NCBI GenBank assembly: GCA_947034885.2
Contig: OX344750.2
Coordinates: 16,920,053-16,984,052 of the forward strand
DNA length: 64,000 nt
Source of the DNA: Thuidium tamariscinum
Lineage: Eukaryota; Streptophyta; Bryopsida; Hypnales; Thuidiaceae
Direction of reading: 5' to 3'
The first letter of the stretch is position 1. Every line of letters starts with the position of its first letter. A model generated the notes under the pieces. It saw only the letters and a program-made list of their open reading frames with translations. It was not told the DNA's origin and did not search any database. The position numbers were made by a program, and so were the translations under genes. Positions 12,201 to 24,036 of this stretch are shown here, piece by piece.

Positions 12201-15200
12201 CTGTCCATGACAACTAGGCTGTATGCTTGTCTGCAGAATCTAGATAAAAGTTCACTTGGACCTTTGCGGAAAGCATATTGTCACTCGCTCAATCTCTTGC
12301 TACGTCGTGAGGTATGTGAAGAATCGTTATGTTGCATCTTCTTTTATGTAATTGTACGTGAACTCTAAATCTTTGATTTTTCCTTAATTCTATATGTTCT
12401 CTTTGCTTGTCATCCCTGATTGCTCTAGGGATCATCCTTGATGATCAAATTTTCAATTATGGTGAATAGGCGCGAGAGTTCGCAAATGAGCTTAGAGCTA
12501 GCACCAAAGTATCACGGAGCACTGGGGCATGGCTGGACAGTTCGCAGGCTGGTGCAGCACAAGGTGCTGGAGGAGCAGATACTTCCACAGTGTCTGATGC
12601 ATACGCCAAAATGCTCAGAATCTTTATTCCACTTCTTGTGGACGAGGTGAGAATACCCTGTTCCCCAAATATTTCTGTTTCCTTGTCCTTTTCTTGTAGC
12701 GACTTTCTTTTCTTTTTAGTATTAAGCATCATTTTGCATCTTCCAACCTTTGAACTTCTCAGTCAGTAACCACACATATATCTTGTTTGTTTATCCACTT
12801 CATGTTCACCATCACTATTATCTTTCATGTGCAATGGAAGACTGTTTCGTAGTGACGGTTCTCTCTTTTTCCTGTCCTTGGTGTTTCTTATGTTCCATCT
12901 TGGCTCGCAAATGACACCTCGATTTAGTTCTTGTTTTCACCTTTCATTTCTGCAGAGCTCTTTCTTTGCCTCCTTCATGTGTTTTGAGGTTTTACCTTTG
13001 AATCCTCACGGAGCTGAGGATAAGGACGACGACGAAGACGGTGCAAGTCCTGTGGATGCAGACGGGTTGGATGCTAAGTCCAGTAAGTGAAACCGGTTCT
13101 TTGTGTTGATGTCCAATAATTATGTCTTACTGTTGTATGCGCGACAGTCCTGACTGAGTTTTTGGATGCAGCTGAACAGAATCCAGCAGAGCTGGAGTCA
13201 CTCAATCTATCCCTTCAGGAGCTTTTGGATGGAATCCAGGAAGACTTTTATGCGGTGGTTGATTGGGCGTATAAAATTGATCCTTTGCGATGCATTTCTA
13301 TGCAAGGCGTCACGGAGCGATACCTTTCTGCGCAAAAGGCTGATGCCGCAGGTTTTGTGAGGCGCTTGCTTGCAGATCTTCAGTCCCGGATCAGCCTGCA
13401 ATTCAATCGAGTATGTTAGCGCTCTTCATGAAAAAATGTTATTTTCATTTGATTTTGCTTCAAGTTTCAGTTTGTCCTAATCGGTCATTACTTTATGACA
13501 CCCCGTTTTTTATCATACGGAAGAGCAGTTCCAACCTGTAAATCCTCTTATCATGTTTGATTATCGCAGTTTGTAGATGAAGCAAATCTTCAAATTGAGA
13601 AGCATGATCGGAATGTAAAACAGATGGGTGTGCTGTCATACATTCCCAGGTAATATTTCTGCTGTTTCGCTCATGCTGGTGTATTGGATGCTCTAGAGTT
13701 CGGCAATAATCAAGTCCAGTGGCTTTACGGGGTTTTCATTCTTCATGTCATGCTGCTCATGAATGCACTTCAACATGCAAATGTGGTCTTTCGGTCAAAC
13801 TTGAAATACTTCCACTTTCGATGTGGCCTTCCAACTGAGAACTCATCAACTTCTCGGAGTATAAGATAGACTGCTTTACATGGGTATAGGTTAGCTTAAA
13901 GCATTTCTTAATCATTCATCCCTGAAGGCAGTCATGTTATTGAGTTTCGTACCAAAACGATTTCTGCAGAGGGAAACTTACCACTATTGATTGCGTAAGT
14001 ATAATTAATCTTTGTTTTGTTGGTCCGGATCAGGTTCGCAGCCCTCGCAGGTCGCATGGAAAATCTTATACAAGGCAATTCAAGAGATGTGGTCGACCAG
14101 GCTTATATGAAACTGGTAATTTGCATGCAGATGTCATGTTACATAGATGTTTATCTTGCTATCAGTGTAATGGTTTGCTTATATATGTCATGTGAACTCC
14201 TCTGAGGCTATGTAAATTGTGGCACTCTCTTGGTATATTTTGATAAGTTCTTGATGAGCAGGTTCACGTTTGCAAGTTTTCTTAGCTTTCGGGCCCACAG
14301 GAGCAGTTAATCCTGCGCGGTCGTGTAAGTGACACGGGAACTTTGAAATTGAAACTGATTATTGTTGTTATGGGTGGGGTCAGGTGAATACGATGTTTGC
14401 TGTGTTGGAACGGATTGCACAGGTTGATCCCAAGTATCAGGATGTTCTTCTTTTGGAAAATTATGCAGCTTTTCAAAACAGGTTCAATCTTCATCGTCTC
14501 TTCAGTGAATATCAACCCATCACACTCGTACTTTTTCTCAATATCGGTGATTGATTAAGTTTAGAGAAAATCGAGTTTGAGTGTTAACTAAAGATACTAG
14601 GTGTTTCAAGATAGAAATTTTGCCATTTTTAGAATTTTCTGTTACCTTTTTGTGCTGATTACTTCTGCTGTGGTGTTTTTTTCTTCAGTATGTTTGATCT
14701 TGCAAATGTGGTTCCGACTTTGGCCCGCTACTATCAGCAAGCTAGCGAGGCTTATGAGCAAGCTTGCACCCGATATATCAACTCAATTATTAATTATGTA
14801 TGTTCCAACTTCCAAACGCTGATGAAAGACTTCTGGCTGAAATCATCTATTGTATCGGATGTTGCATATCATATGAACCCCCCATTTGTTGCTTATGTAA
14901 ATGTGTTGTATGAGCAGCAATTCGAAAGGCTATTTCAATTTGCTCAAAAAGTGGAGAACCTGCTTTATACCATTAGTCCTGAGGAGATGCCTTTTCAACT
15001 TGGATATTCAAAGATGGACTTACGAAAAACATTGAAGGCCAGTCTTTCTGGGGTGCGTTCTCGAGCTTCATTCAATTTTTTCCCTTTGAAGTTGATTATT
15101 TTGTACTTGATTCCTTTGCTGAGGGTGCTTCATTCTTCAGACATCAATTCACTGCGGGTGTCCAATCTTCCTCCTCTTGAGTGCTGAGTGCGAATACCAA

Positions 15201-15656
15201 ACTGCTCCTTCTCACCTCGTTATGGCAACCTTACGTGCGGTCCGTAGTGTACCTCACGGATAGTTACATGTTACTCAACTAGAACCTTTTGAAAATTGAC
15301 AGGTGGAGAAGGCCTTGCCAGCAATGTACAAGCGAATGCAAAAGCATCTTACCTCGGAGGAGTTGCTCCCTTCGTTATGGGAGAAGTTCAAGGTTTGTAG
15401 TCTTCACAGAATACCATACCCTAACATATATGCCGTCTTCCTGTCTTCCACCTTGTTGAGCAGTCCTTTGATCATTTCGTTGACAACCATGGCACTCGTT
15501 ACTTGCTCATAGAAGTCTATTATGGATGTGGTGCAGGAAGACTTCATGGACAAGTACGAGTCAGTTGAAGCAATATTAGCTAAGTGCTATCCCTCTGAAC
15601 CACTTACCCCCTCGTCAGGAGAGATGAAAGAAATCTTCAAGAACTTCCAAACCTAA
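6278..15656 (+). CDS. SEC3: Exocyst complex subunit SEC3 (23 exons)
   Basis: Exocyst subunit that marks plasma-membrane sites for tethering of secretory vesicles. Exons: 6278-6461, 7837-7910, 8262-8342, 8998-9065, 9386-9488, 9689-9831, 10101-10218, 10506-10610, 10933-11034, 11217-11354, 11760-11888, 12028-12108, 12237-12311, 12470-12646, 12956-13082, 13172-13410, 13570-13649, 14034-14115, 14384-14481, 14689-14797, 14918-15052, 15303-15392, 15537-15656. All introns are GT..AG and phases join without a break, giving 885 residues, close to plant SEC3A. Residues about 15-165 form the lipid-binding PH-like region ([32 protein letters not shown]). Next come [12 protein letters not shown] and a coiled coil (about 220-325). 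The C-terminal rod carries [48 protein letters not shown] and PSLWEKFK. The family match runs the full length. Exon 16 could also start at 13148, and intron 20 has no in-frame stop. Confidence 0.95.
14798..14917 (+). other. Stop-free 120-nt intron in SEC3
   Basis: GT..AG intron between codons for IINY and QFERLF. It is exactly 40 codons long and open in the SEC3 frame, so retention would insert 40 residues (starting [12 protein letters not shown]). Plant SEC3 proteins go straight from the first motif to the second, so splicing is taken as the normal state. Confidence 0.75.
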
Positions 15657-17646
15657 GATGTAGGCTGCTACAATTCTCTTTGCTGAATGTGAGAATCCTT
15701 CTTGACTTCAGTACCTGTAGCAACAGCGTGATTTTAAATTTTGATTGGAGATTTCTCGAGTCTGAATAGTTTAAAGTGTAAAATGTCACCTTTATGTGGA
15801 ATTACCAGATGTATCAAATCTTCTGTTCAAACGTCAAGTGAGAGCTTTCACGAGCTTTCATGAATGTATATTGTGAACTGCTGAGGTTTCTTGTTTCCTG
15901 AGTGGTCGTAAGCAGCAGATTATGACTGGTCATGGTCATGCAATGGAGTCAGAAATTGTTTCATAGGATGGCCTGAATGAAAAATCAACCTGAACGGCAG
16001 CTAGTTCTGATGATTGTTCTCTTTACGAGCGCACTTACAGCTAATATAAGCAAACTATGTGCAGGCTTATTCCATGAAAGTAATGACTTCAGTATTGACA
16101 CAAGCAGTTCATTACAAACGTAATATTCTTGAAGAGTCAGTGGGATTCCCCTTGTAACCAATTTGGTTGGGGCGTTGGGGGCTATATCTAAAGTTCTATG
16201 CCAGGTGCCAACGGTGACTTGCTAGAGCTTACCATAGTGCTTCTGAAATTGAATTCGTCTCTCTTCCCGAGAGAAGCATATTCCATATAAAGGTGAGCTA
16301 CCTGAAATTTGTGGAAGTAGCTTTGTCAATGCTTCAGGAAATTTAGTGGATTTTATTGACTTTTGTGAATGATTTTCTTGAAACTGCATGAATTTTAGAC
16401 TTTCAATGAGGTGGTTCAAAGGTTTCTTCGTTGCCTGACCATCATATTCAACCTCGCTGATCTCTTTGAGGGTAAATCTCTTTCTGATGTGCTTAACTGA
16501 TGTGCTTAACCCCTAAACGACGAGCCGGTGGCCGTGGAAATCCTGAATTTTGATACCATGGGAATCATTTGGTTCCAAATAATTCAAAAGCTCTTGTTGG
16601 ATGTCAAAGTCATGTAGAAGATCTTCCCTTTTCACCCTTAATTCCAAGGATGAATAATTGTATTTTTGTCCTATACAAAAACATTTTTTCTTGTTTATCA
16701 ACCAAAATATGGTTTATGCATCGTTTAGGGGTTAAAAACTATGAACACACAACATTTGTGGATGTCAAAGTTGAGATTCTTTTCATTGTATAACATCTTG
16801 AGTGCAAGCTTGCCCATGTGTTTTGTGCTATTGAAACACAAATATATGGTGCTATTGTAGAACCCCCCAACCTTCCCATCCAAGAAAGTTATGAGTTTTT
16901 AAGTTGGTTTTGTAGTTCAATGTGATTTTTTTGGTTTTAATAACTAGTGAGGTCTTTTGTCAAGTTATTAGGATCTCTTAAGATTATTGCACCTATAGTG
17001 CATTAGGTTTCTCTAATCAACATGTTACACCATCAAAAATTGTTTTGTATATTGAACTACAAGAAAAAAAATAGTAAAAACCAAAAAATAGAGTTTGATG
17101 TTACAATTTTACTCATTCTATTAAAAATAGTGAAATGTGAACCCTTCAAAATGTGAAAGAATGTGAAGTTTGTCTTAAATTCATTCATTGGTCAAAATTT
17201 GCCCATTGGTTCTTTAGATTTTTTTGGGCATTTGGACTATCAATTTATCAATGAACCAAATAGATGATGGAATTCTTCTTTAGTCCTTTTGATCTTAGAA
17301 GAGCCAAAAGTGGTCACTTGAAGCATGTAAAATTGAATAACATGATATTTGACCAAATTTAGAACTTTGTACAAATTGGATGGTTGTTAGAAATCTAGCA
17401 CTCCAACAATTGGTAGAAGAATAATTTTGTTCCAAGCTATAGAAGACCTTCAAGTATTACAATATATATTAATATTGTGTTAAAATATATTGATTTACGA
17501 CAATGTATGCTAATATGTGATAATGTTCTATTAGGTATTATGGCACATGCAAATGTTGTTTTTTTGTTTTTTTGTTCAAAGATTATAAAATTGGGATTGA
17601 GTTATTTAGATTCACCTAATATTAAAAGTATACAAGCTACCGTGTT
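15657..17646. other. SEC3 3' flank and AT-rich spacer
   Basis: The first ~700 bp after the SEC3 stop keep a transcribed-like mixed composition and probably hold the 3' UTR. From about 16.5 kb the sequence is AT-rich. Scattered CCCCTAAA / TTTAGGGGTTA words (16509, 16725) recall the R1 edge. No gene was recognised. Confidence 0.55.
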
Positions 17647-17921
17647 AAGGTGGGTAAACCTAAAAGCACCACTTATTCATACTATGCCTAATTATTGTCA
17701 TCAAGTTATTCAAATTTTTATACAATCTTGTTGGCAAGTGAAAGCACATTCCAATGCATCAAAGTATGCAACATTTGGATACAATATGCAACAGTTATTA
17801 AAGGTCAAAGTTCGTTTCTAAAAGCACCATCTATAGCTTGCGTACATCACTGATTTTAGAAATGTATACTTATTGTAGATGGCACTTTTAGGAATGGTGT
17901 GCTTTTGGGTATACCTATGTA
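17647..17921 (+). mobile_element. MITE family M3, copy 1
   Basis: About 275 bp, starting AAGGTGGGTAAACCTAAAAGC and ending with the imperfect inverse GCTTTTGGGTATACCTA. Near the right end an inner inverted pair is present (TTTCTAAAAGCACCATCTA and TAGATGGCACTTTTAGGAA). It aligns along its length with the inverted copy at 24941-25194. The 114-codon frame at 17477-17821 runs into this element and is therefore an accident. Confidence 0.8.
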
Positions 17922-19857
17922 TAAGTTTACTCCCTAAATTGAACATAGATTATATTCTTTAAGGTTGAAATTCATCAAAAGCTTGAGAAAAATTCATATG
18001 TTTGCTTCCAATGTGTCCCTAGAAATTTTGAATGTCTAATTTGATAAACAAGTTTGCTTAACACAAACAAAAGAATTGTTGTAATTTATATATGCCTAGA
18101 AACATGACAAGGTCATTGATTAATGTGTATATTATCCAATTCAATTGCTTGCAATACAAATAACCTATTGTAAAATGCAATGTTAGATATACAATACATT
18201 CAACATATCATAACACTACCAATTGCACTTCTACTTTCAATGATTTGATCCTATGCAAGGCCAACCAATTATAATAGACATAGAGGGAATGATCCACTAT
18301 AATAAATGAGATTTGACATTTGAATTTATTTGGTGGATAAAATCAATGTCTTAAATGATAGTAATGGAATAATTAATGACTATAATTTGAATTTCCTCCT
18401 TTTCAATAAAATTCATTATATATTTTAGTATAAATTCAATATAATAAAAGTGATTTTTTCAAGCCTTCACATTGTAGCTATGATGCAAAATATTGTAAAC
18501 TTCTTTTTTTCCAATGTAGGTAAGAATTCATTATAAGAAGAAAATTTTTAGTCCTTCATGTTGTGGCTATAATTAGAAAGTGTTGTGATTACTTTAGATA
18601 AGTTTAATGACCATTATGAATACATATGAATACATGGTTATGGGATAGTCTAGAAACTCTTTCAACCCATAGTACAACACACTTCAAAAATTGATAACAA
18701 ATTCATACTTTGTCCCAAAAAAGAAATTCAACTATTCTCCCCATTTCTCACATTAAGACTAATGTTTAGTGAGTACTCAACCACATTTTCAAGCAAACTA
18801 TGTGGGATGGAGAGGGTCAACATATATACAACCACCTTAGGTGCAGGAAGTGAAACCAATGGCTAGTTCATTGGAGTTCAATCTTCATCAATTCAAGTGT
18901 GAATAAAAAGATTTTCTTGTTTCGGCAGCTTCCGTCTGACAAGTCATAAGATAAAGATAAGCTAGGGATGCTTCCAATGTAGAGTGTACTGAAACCTTTG
19001 TGATCACTGCTACTGTTACCGACAACAACTTATCTAATCAAAAACTTGGTTAGAATTCAACTACAAGTTGAGTGCACACATGACTGAGCTGATTGTCCCT
19101 GGCCATTGATTTTAAATGTAAATGGATTGTCTAATGTCCCTTCACCGGTGGTCTACTACCCCATACAAGAAAACCTTTTAACTGCAAAAGAAATTACTTC
19201 ATACTGAAAAATGTTTGATCTCAACGGTTATGGCTACTCAGCTCTAAACTGATCCTCTAAGTTATCACCTTTCTATGAGAACATAAGCAAAAATTTCATT
19301 CAAATGGTGCTGCAATGCAAAGCATAGGTGGGAGGCTCAGTAGAAATGTTCCCCCATTTCCTAATGATTCCCACTCTTCCTAAAACCCTTCGTCGCGTGC
19401 TTGGAAAATCAATACGATGAGAGCGAACGAAGAACAATCGTAACAGAGCACATTTCCAAACCCTCTACAGCAAACATGAAAATTGATACGATACTGAAAA
19501 CATACCGGACTTCACCTCTGGGCATAGTCTCCAGTCGACTCGTATCCTCATTTCGGCTCATGTGCTTTCTTCCTGAACTTCAATTACATGCTCGATTGTA
19601 TTCTACACCCACAATAGACAGGAAATTTGGTTGTAAAACCATAATCTTCCTGACAATGTCAAATTCCTGGATAACAGCCGTAAGTCATAACCACAGCAGC
19701 CCTAGCTGAGTTCCCGCTACACCCGCACCGTTCGTTCTGCTTCTATACACGGGAGTCACTACGAGTCGTGCTTTCCATCTGTCCAAATTCGAGAATATGT
19801 ATGGAGACACACCTCTAGAGGATACTGAACCACAAGCACTATTATGGAACTAACCAC
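17922..19857. other. Spacer downstream of NAA10
   Basis: AT-rich to about 18.8 kb, then mixed composition that may include 3' flanking sequence of NAA10. The 102-codon frame at 19401-19709 has no recognisable domain, no coding neighbour and ordinary composition; it was not accepted. Confidence 0.5.
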
Positions 19858-20412
19858 GACTCAAATTCTCAGCATTAATTCCTCTTAATCAATTTCCTTT
19901 CGTTTTCTTTATCTCAAAAATTAGTCTGAACTCCGTAGTCTGATAACATTTAACCTAATACGCCAATAACCTCAATCACACTTTACTACACCTCTAAAAT
20001 CATCAAGAAGAACTAAAACTAAGATTAAGTCTTCAATTCAGCCTACAACTCGGGTCTTTGCTTCGACCATTGAATCCCTCTCTTCCGACGGCTTCGGTTT
20101 CGACGACTCGCGCATGTCATACGCATCCAGGATTCAAATTCTCAGCAGTAATTCCTCTCCATAAATTTCATTTCAAAATTAGTCTGCACTCCGTAGTCTG
20201 ATAACATTTTAACCTAATCAACCAATGACCTCCACCACACTTTCCTACACCCCGAAACTCAGCACAAAGAACTAAACTAAGCTTCAAGTCTTCGAATTAG
20301 CCTGCAGCTCGGTCTTTGCAACTTCGGCCTTCGAATCCACCTTCGAATCCACCTTCGAATCCTTCTCATTTTCTGGCTTCGGTTTCAACGACTTGCGCAT
20401 GTCATACGCATC
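19858..20412 (-). repeat. Tandem duplication of the NAA10 3' end
   Basis: The block 19858-20130 is repeated as 20131-20412 (unit about 273 bp). Each copy holds the 3' flank (TCAAATTCTCAGCA, AACTCCGTAGTCTGATAACA) and the final NAA10 codons. The gene-proximal copy is the one in use. The outer copy keeps a decayed version of the last coding segment. Confidence 0.85.
20038..20130 (-). pseudogene. Duplicated NAA10 C-terminal remnant
   Basis: On the minus strand this reads DAYDMRESSKPKPSEE followed by a short diverged tail and TGA at 20040-20038. The functional gene reads [16 protein letters not shown] at the equivalent place. No GNAT domain precedes it, so it is a fragment left by the tandem duplication and not a gene. 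Confidence 0.8.
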
Positions 20413-20838
20413 CTCTCCGTCGGCATAATACTTGGCCTCCACATCCGTGATCCTGTACCCCAGCGTCTCCGTGTACAGATGAAACGCCGCCCGATTGCTC
20501 TTGCGCACATGCAACGACACATACTCCGCACCGAACACACCCTGCATGCACTGCTGCGCCGCCGTCATGAGCTTTGTGGCCAACCCTAGCTTGCGGTGCG
20601 TCCGCAACACGGCGAGCGAAGTGATGTGCCCGTGGCACTCCGCCGCCTCCTCCTCCATCTTCGCCAACACGTAGCCCACGATCTTCTTGTTGTAATCCTC
20701 CGCTACGTACAGAAGCTGAGGCCATGACAGGATGTGGTAGAAGTAGTACTTCATCTGGTAATTCTCGGGGAGGCACATCAAATTGCAGCTCTGCATCGCC
20801 AGAAGGTCGTCCACGGTGGCTTGACGGATGCACACCAT
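20284..20838 (-). CDS. NAA10: N-alpha-acetyltransferase 10, NatA catalytic subunit
   Basis: Intronless, 184 aa. Catalytic subunit of NatA, which with the NAA15 scaffold acetylates N-termini of nascent proteins at the ribosome after the initiator Met is removed. It is a single GNAT domain (residues 1-150) very close to other plant NAA10 proteins: N-terminal [16 protein letters not shown], substrate loop [10 protein letters not shown] (23-32), acetyl-CoA motif RxxGxA as R82-KL-G85-L-A87, and [13 protein letters not shown] near the end. The acidic-basic tail is unusual: instead of the His-rich stretch of some angiosperm versions it has [12 protein letters not shown] (160-171), encoded by a 12-bp direct repeat. 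The start is the first ATG and matches the family N-terminus. The 3' end is tandemly duplicated. Confidence 0.96.
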   Translation of the reverse strand: MVCIRQATVDDLLAMQSCNLMCLPENYQMKYYFYHILSWPQLLYVAEDYNKKIVGYVLAKMEEEAAECHGHITSLAVLRTHRKLGLATKLMTAAQQCMQGVFGAEYVSLHVRKSNRAAFHLYTETLGYRITDVEAKYYADGEDAYDMRKSLKPKPENEKDSKVDSKVDSKAEVAKTELQANSKT

Positions 20839-20957
20839 CGTGGAACGCTCTTCTGAGAACCTAATTGAGGAAGAAAACCAAGCAAAAACTGAAGCAATGG
20901 CAGCAAAAACAACGCTACCGGAAATTCAAGAGGATGGTGAAGGTCAGGGTGAGCGCC

Positions 20958-20966
20958 AAACCCTAA
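20958..20966 (-). promoter_or_regulatory. Telo-box upstream of NAA10
   Basis: AAACCCTAA on the plus strand, so TTAGGGTTT in the sense direction of NAA10, 120 bp before its ATG. Confidence 0.5.
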
Positions 20967-21094
20967 AATCGGGGATAATACAGAGTTCGACGAGTGTGAA
21001 ATCGGTTGTTCCTCCCTACAATGTCACTGTACTGTACATCCGGCTTTTCTTTTCATTTTTTTTCATTTTTTATGAAGTGCCATATTGAAATATA

Positions 21095-21908
21095 CTCCCT
21101 CCGTCCCAAAATGATCATCTTGTTGGACAAAATGTTTTGGATTAAGGCGAAAAATAATGTTTCTTCAAGTTTTTTTTTAGCTTTAACCCTTGAACGTCAT
21201 AAGGGATGTTTTTCAGACTTTTGATTCTGGGAAACTGGGTTCATCAAATCTTATAATGTTTGCATCCATACGATGGATTCCCCCCAAAGAAATGAGTTTA
21301 GATTGATGAGGTTGTTGGCTATAAATCTGTATGGTGAGGAATGCAATAATCAATTCAAATTCAAGTTACGTTGCTTTTTTAGATTGGTCCCATCTTCAGA
21401 GCTGTTTGGTTTGTGACGCTTAGGGGTTAAATAGACTTTGGTGCACTCCTATCATCCCTAAATTTTGAGTTTATAAGACCTTTTCAAAACGTAGTTTTAA
21501 GGTGTTCAAAAGTAGGATTTTTGAGGTAGTTTTGAGAAGCACCGTTGGCCACACAATTTTCTAATCGAGATGAGTAATCAATTGTTGATCAATGCTAATT
21601 ATAGTGACCTCAACCTTCACCCTCTATCCACATCACATGTGGAATTCACTTGAGGCCTAATTAGGACTGGCTGTCAGAGTCGAGATCAATGTGAACAGTA
21701 TACAATTTATTCAAGCACTTTTCTAATTGGAGTTCAGTTTTAAATAATGTCAACAATATATTGTTATTGTTTTCAATTGGTGTTCCATTCTATCTTTCCA
21801 AGCTTTGCCTCCAACATCCTTCCTTCCATTGTTAGTATGTAAACCCTAAAGATCATTTTGGGACAAAAATTGAAAGACAATCGGAAGATCATTTTGGAAC
21901 GGAAGGAG
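21095..21908. mobile_element. Stowaway-like (Tc1/mariner-type) element
   Basis: The left end CTCCCTCCGTCCCAAAATGA at 21095 is mirrored by an imperfect inverse ending GGAACGGAAGGAG at 21908. TA lies directly outside both ends, as expected for the mariner/Stowaway group. At 814 bp it is long for a MITE and no transposase reading frame is visible, so it would be non-autonomous. A related repeat at 45.34-45.60 kb carries the same flanks with no insertion. It lies about 250 bp upstream of the NAA10 start codon. Confidence 0.85.
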
Positions 21909-22140
21909 TAATAGATTGTCCAAATTTCAACATTCATATGCATATTGGATAGAAAATATCACATTAATACATATCACATGTCCATAATTTTTTTTCATCT
22001 ACAATCTAGCAATTTCATCCAAGATATTTTTTCAATTTGAAGTTTTCTTGAGAAAAAATTTATAATTTGTTGCCATTTATAGCCATATTATTATATTTCT
22101 TTTGGTGCAATTTGGCACTAGGAAGACAAAAAAAAGCCTT
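21909..22140 (+). repeat. Repeat R2, copy 1 (right part)
   Basis: Aligns with 45385-45605 in the same direction (shared CCAAATTTCAACATTCAT, AAAATATCACATTAA, GTGCAATTTGGCACTAG or close variants). Its left part lies before the Stowaway-like element, near 21060-21094 (ATGAAGTGCCA). The element thus split an existing repeat. Confidence 0.75.
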
Positions 22141-24036
22141 GGTGGTGATGCAAATCTTGCTCTAAATGGATCTTCTAATTAGGGAAGTTTGAATGTATCA
22201 ATAGTGAACAATTGAACATGTTAAGTTTATCTACTCAATCATAAGAAATAAGTGATTGTGCAATAAGAGTTTCTTCATCATCATGTTGGTAACTAGTTTT
22301 AGTATGTCTAAAGAGTTGCTCTAAAATAGAGTTAAGTACACCCTAAATGTCTTGAAAAGACATTTTGTATCCTTACATTATTTCAAAGAGGAGTCAAGGA
22401 CCAAAGTAAATTCATGCAAATGTTTTTTCAAAGACCCAATTTCAAAGAAAAATGTCACATAGTCTCTCTTTGAGATAGATTTTACTTTTCTATATAAAAA
22501 AAATGGCAAATCTATAGATCACTGTAAGAAGTATTCATGGATTTTTTTTTAATGAATTTGAATTTAATCCATAGAGATTATCGAAATTTGAATTCAACTA
22601 TTGAAATTAAGATTTTTCAAGTCTAGTTTCTACTTTGGATTTGTGAAAGTCTATGTCTTTTTTAGACCCCATGAAAAGATAGTTGCATCAAATCTTGACT
22701 CTTTCTAGGATTTGGCTACTATAGTAGGGATTCTTGTCCAAAACATCCAATCTCAAATTCTCAATTCATAAGAGCCTAATATAAATCATTATTTTGACTT
22801 CCAACAAGCTTCAACAAAAAAACAAGAGAATTTAATAATAGGAACAATGCTCATTAATTTGGTTAAATGTAGTAACTTTAGAGAACAAGATGTTGAACTC
22901 ATGCAGAGCATTGAGAACTTTATGAACTTCATAACCTTGAGTAGCCTTCCTAAAGGTTACCTTTGCCTCTCTTCAATCCTTATCAACAGAATTCATTTGA
23001 GTTCAATAGAATGAATTAGTCTAGATATGCTAAAAATTGAATGCAATCAAAATTCCCTAGGGGAGCATTAAGTCACTACAACTCTACAACTCAATCATTG
23101 GCTGACTAGCTAGCCCCCTTCCATCTATTTATTTCATATATTGAAGAAGACATATTGTAGCTATTTAATTAAGTCTTTAATTATTTATGACCTATCAAAT
23201 CCTTTTTTCTTAATACTTTGATAGTTTTTGACACATGGGCCTTTAGCTACTTTTGAGATTTAGAATATTCTATATCATTCCATCTACAACAAGGTAGGGT
23301 TCAAGAAGGTTATTAAATGTTATGTTTGTTGGTTGAATTTGCCTAGGTTGAAAAATTCAAGAGATTCTTGAACTTGATTGTACAAATGTGTATTGTTACA
23401 AAGGATTGGATATAAATTACTATAAATGTGTTACCAAGGTTCACAACAAATGTACTAATGATAGGCCATATGCCTAGCCACTACTAAAGCTAGTAGAACC
23501 ACCAATATCACCCAAGTGTAGAATAGATGTCTTTCATCTAAGTATAGCTTAGGCTAGGAATGCCAATTGAAACACATTTCATTTGGGATACACATAGTAG
23601 TAGTTTATAGTCCTATGCAATTAAAATTCAACTTTCTATGAGTTCCAGTTGAATGATTGCATTACAATATCACCCTAATATCAACAACAACTCATCTTTT
23701 TCATTTGATAGGGCTTTTATTAGCAAATTTAACATAAGGATAAACTCAAATTTTATACATCACATGTCAAAAGGTTTCAAATGAGAAAAAATACTTGTTG
23801 ACAACATTTAAATACCAATACATTCAAACCTCTTTAATCCTTAAATGGACCCTATATTCAGCCTTATAATTTTTTAATTGTCGTTTAATATGTGATTTGT
23901 AAAATATCGTTATTTATGTACTATCATGATCATTAATTTATGTTACAATGAAAAGTATTTGATCAATATTTTTCTTAATCAAGTATCAATGAATTCACAA
24001 TATACTAAATGGGCACAAAGGGCTTGAATTAGGCCT
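22141..24036. other. AT-rich spacer without a gene
   Basis: AT-rich sequence with no long frame on either strand and no repeat that I could match elsewhere in the window. Confidence 0.65.

Noticed and set aside
17477-17821. 114-codon plus-strand frame
   Set aside because: Most of it lies in MITE M3; the second M3 copy shows the same DNA without a conserved frame.
20402-20833. 143-codon minus-strand frame overlapping NAA10
   Set aside because: A shadow of NAA10 in another frame; Arg/Gly/Val-rich and without a domain.
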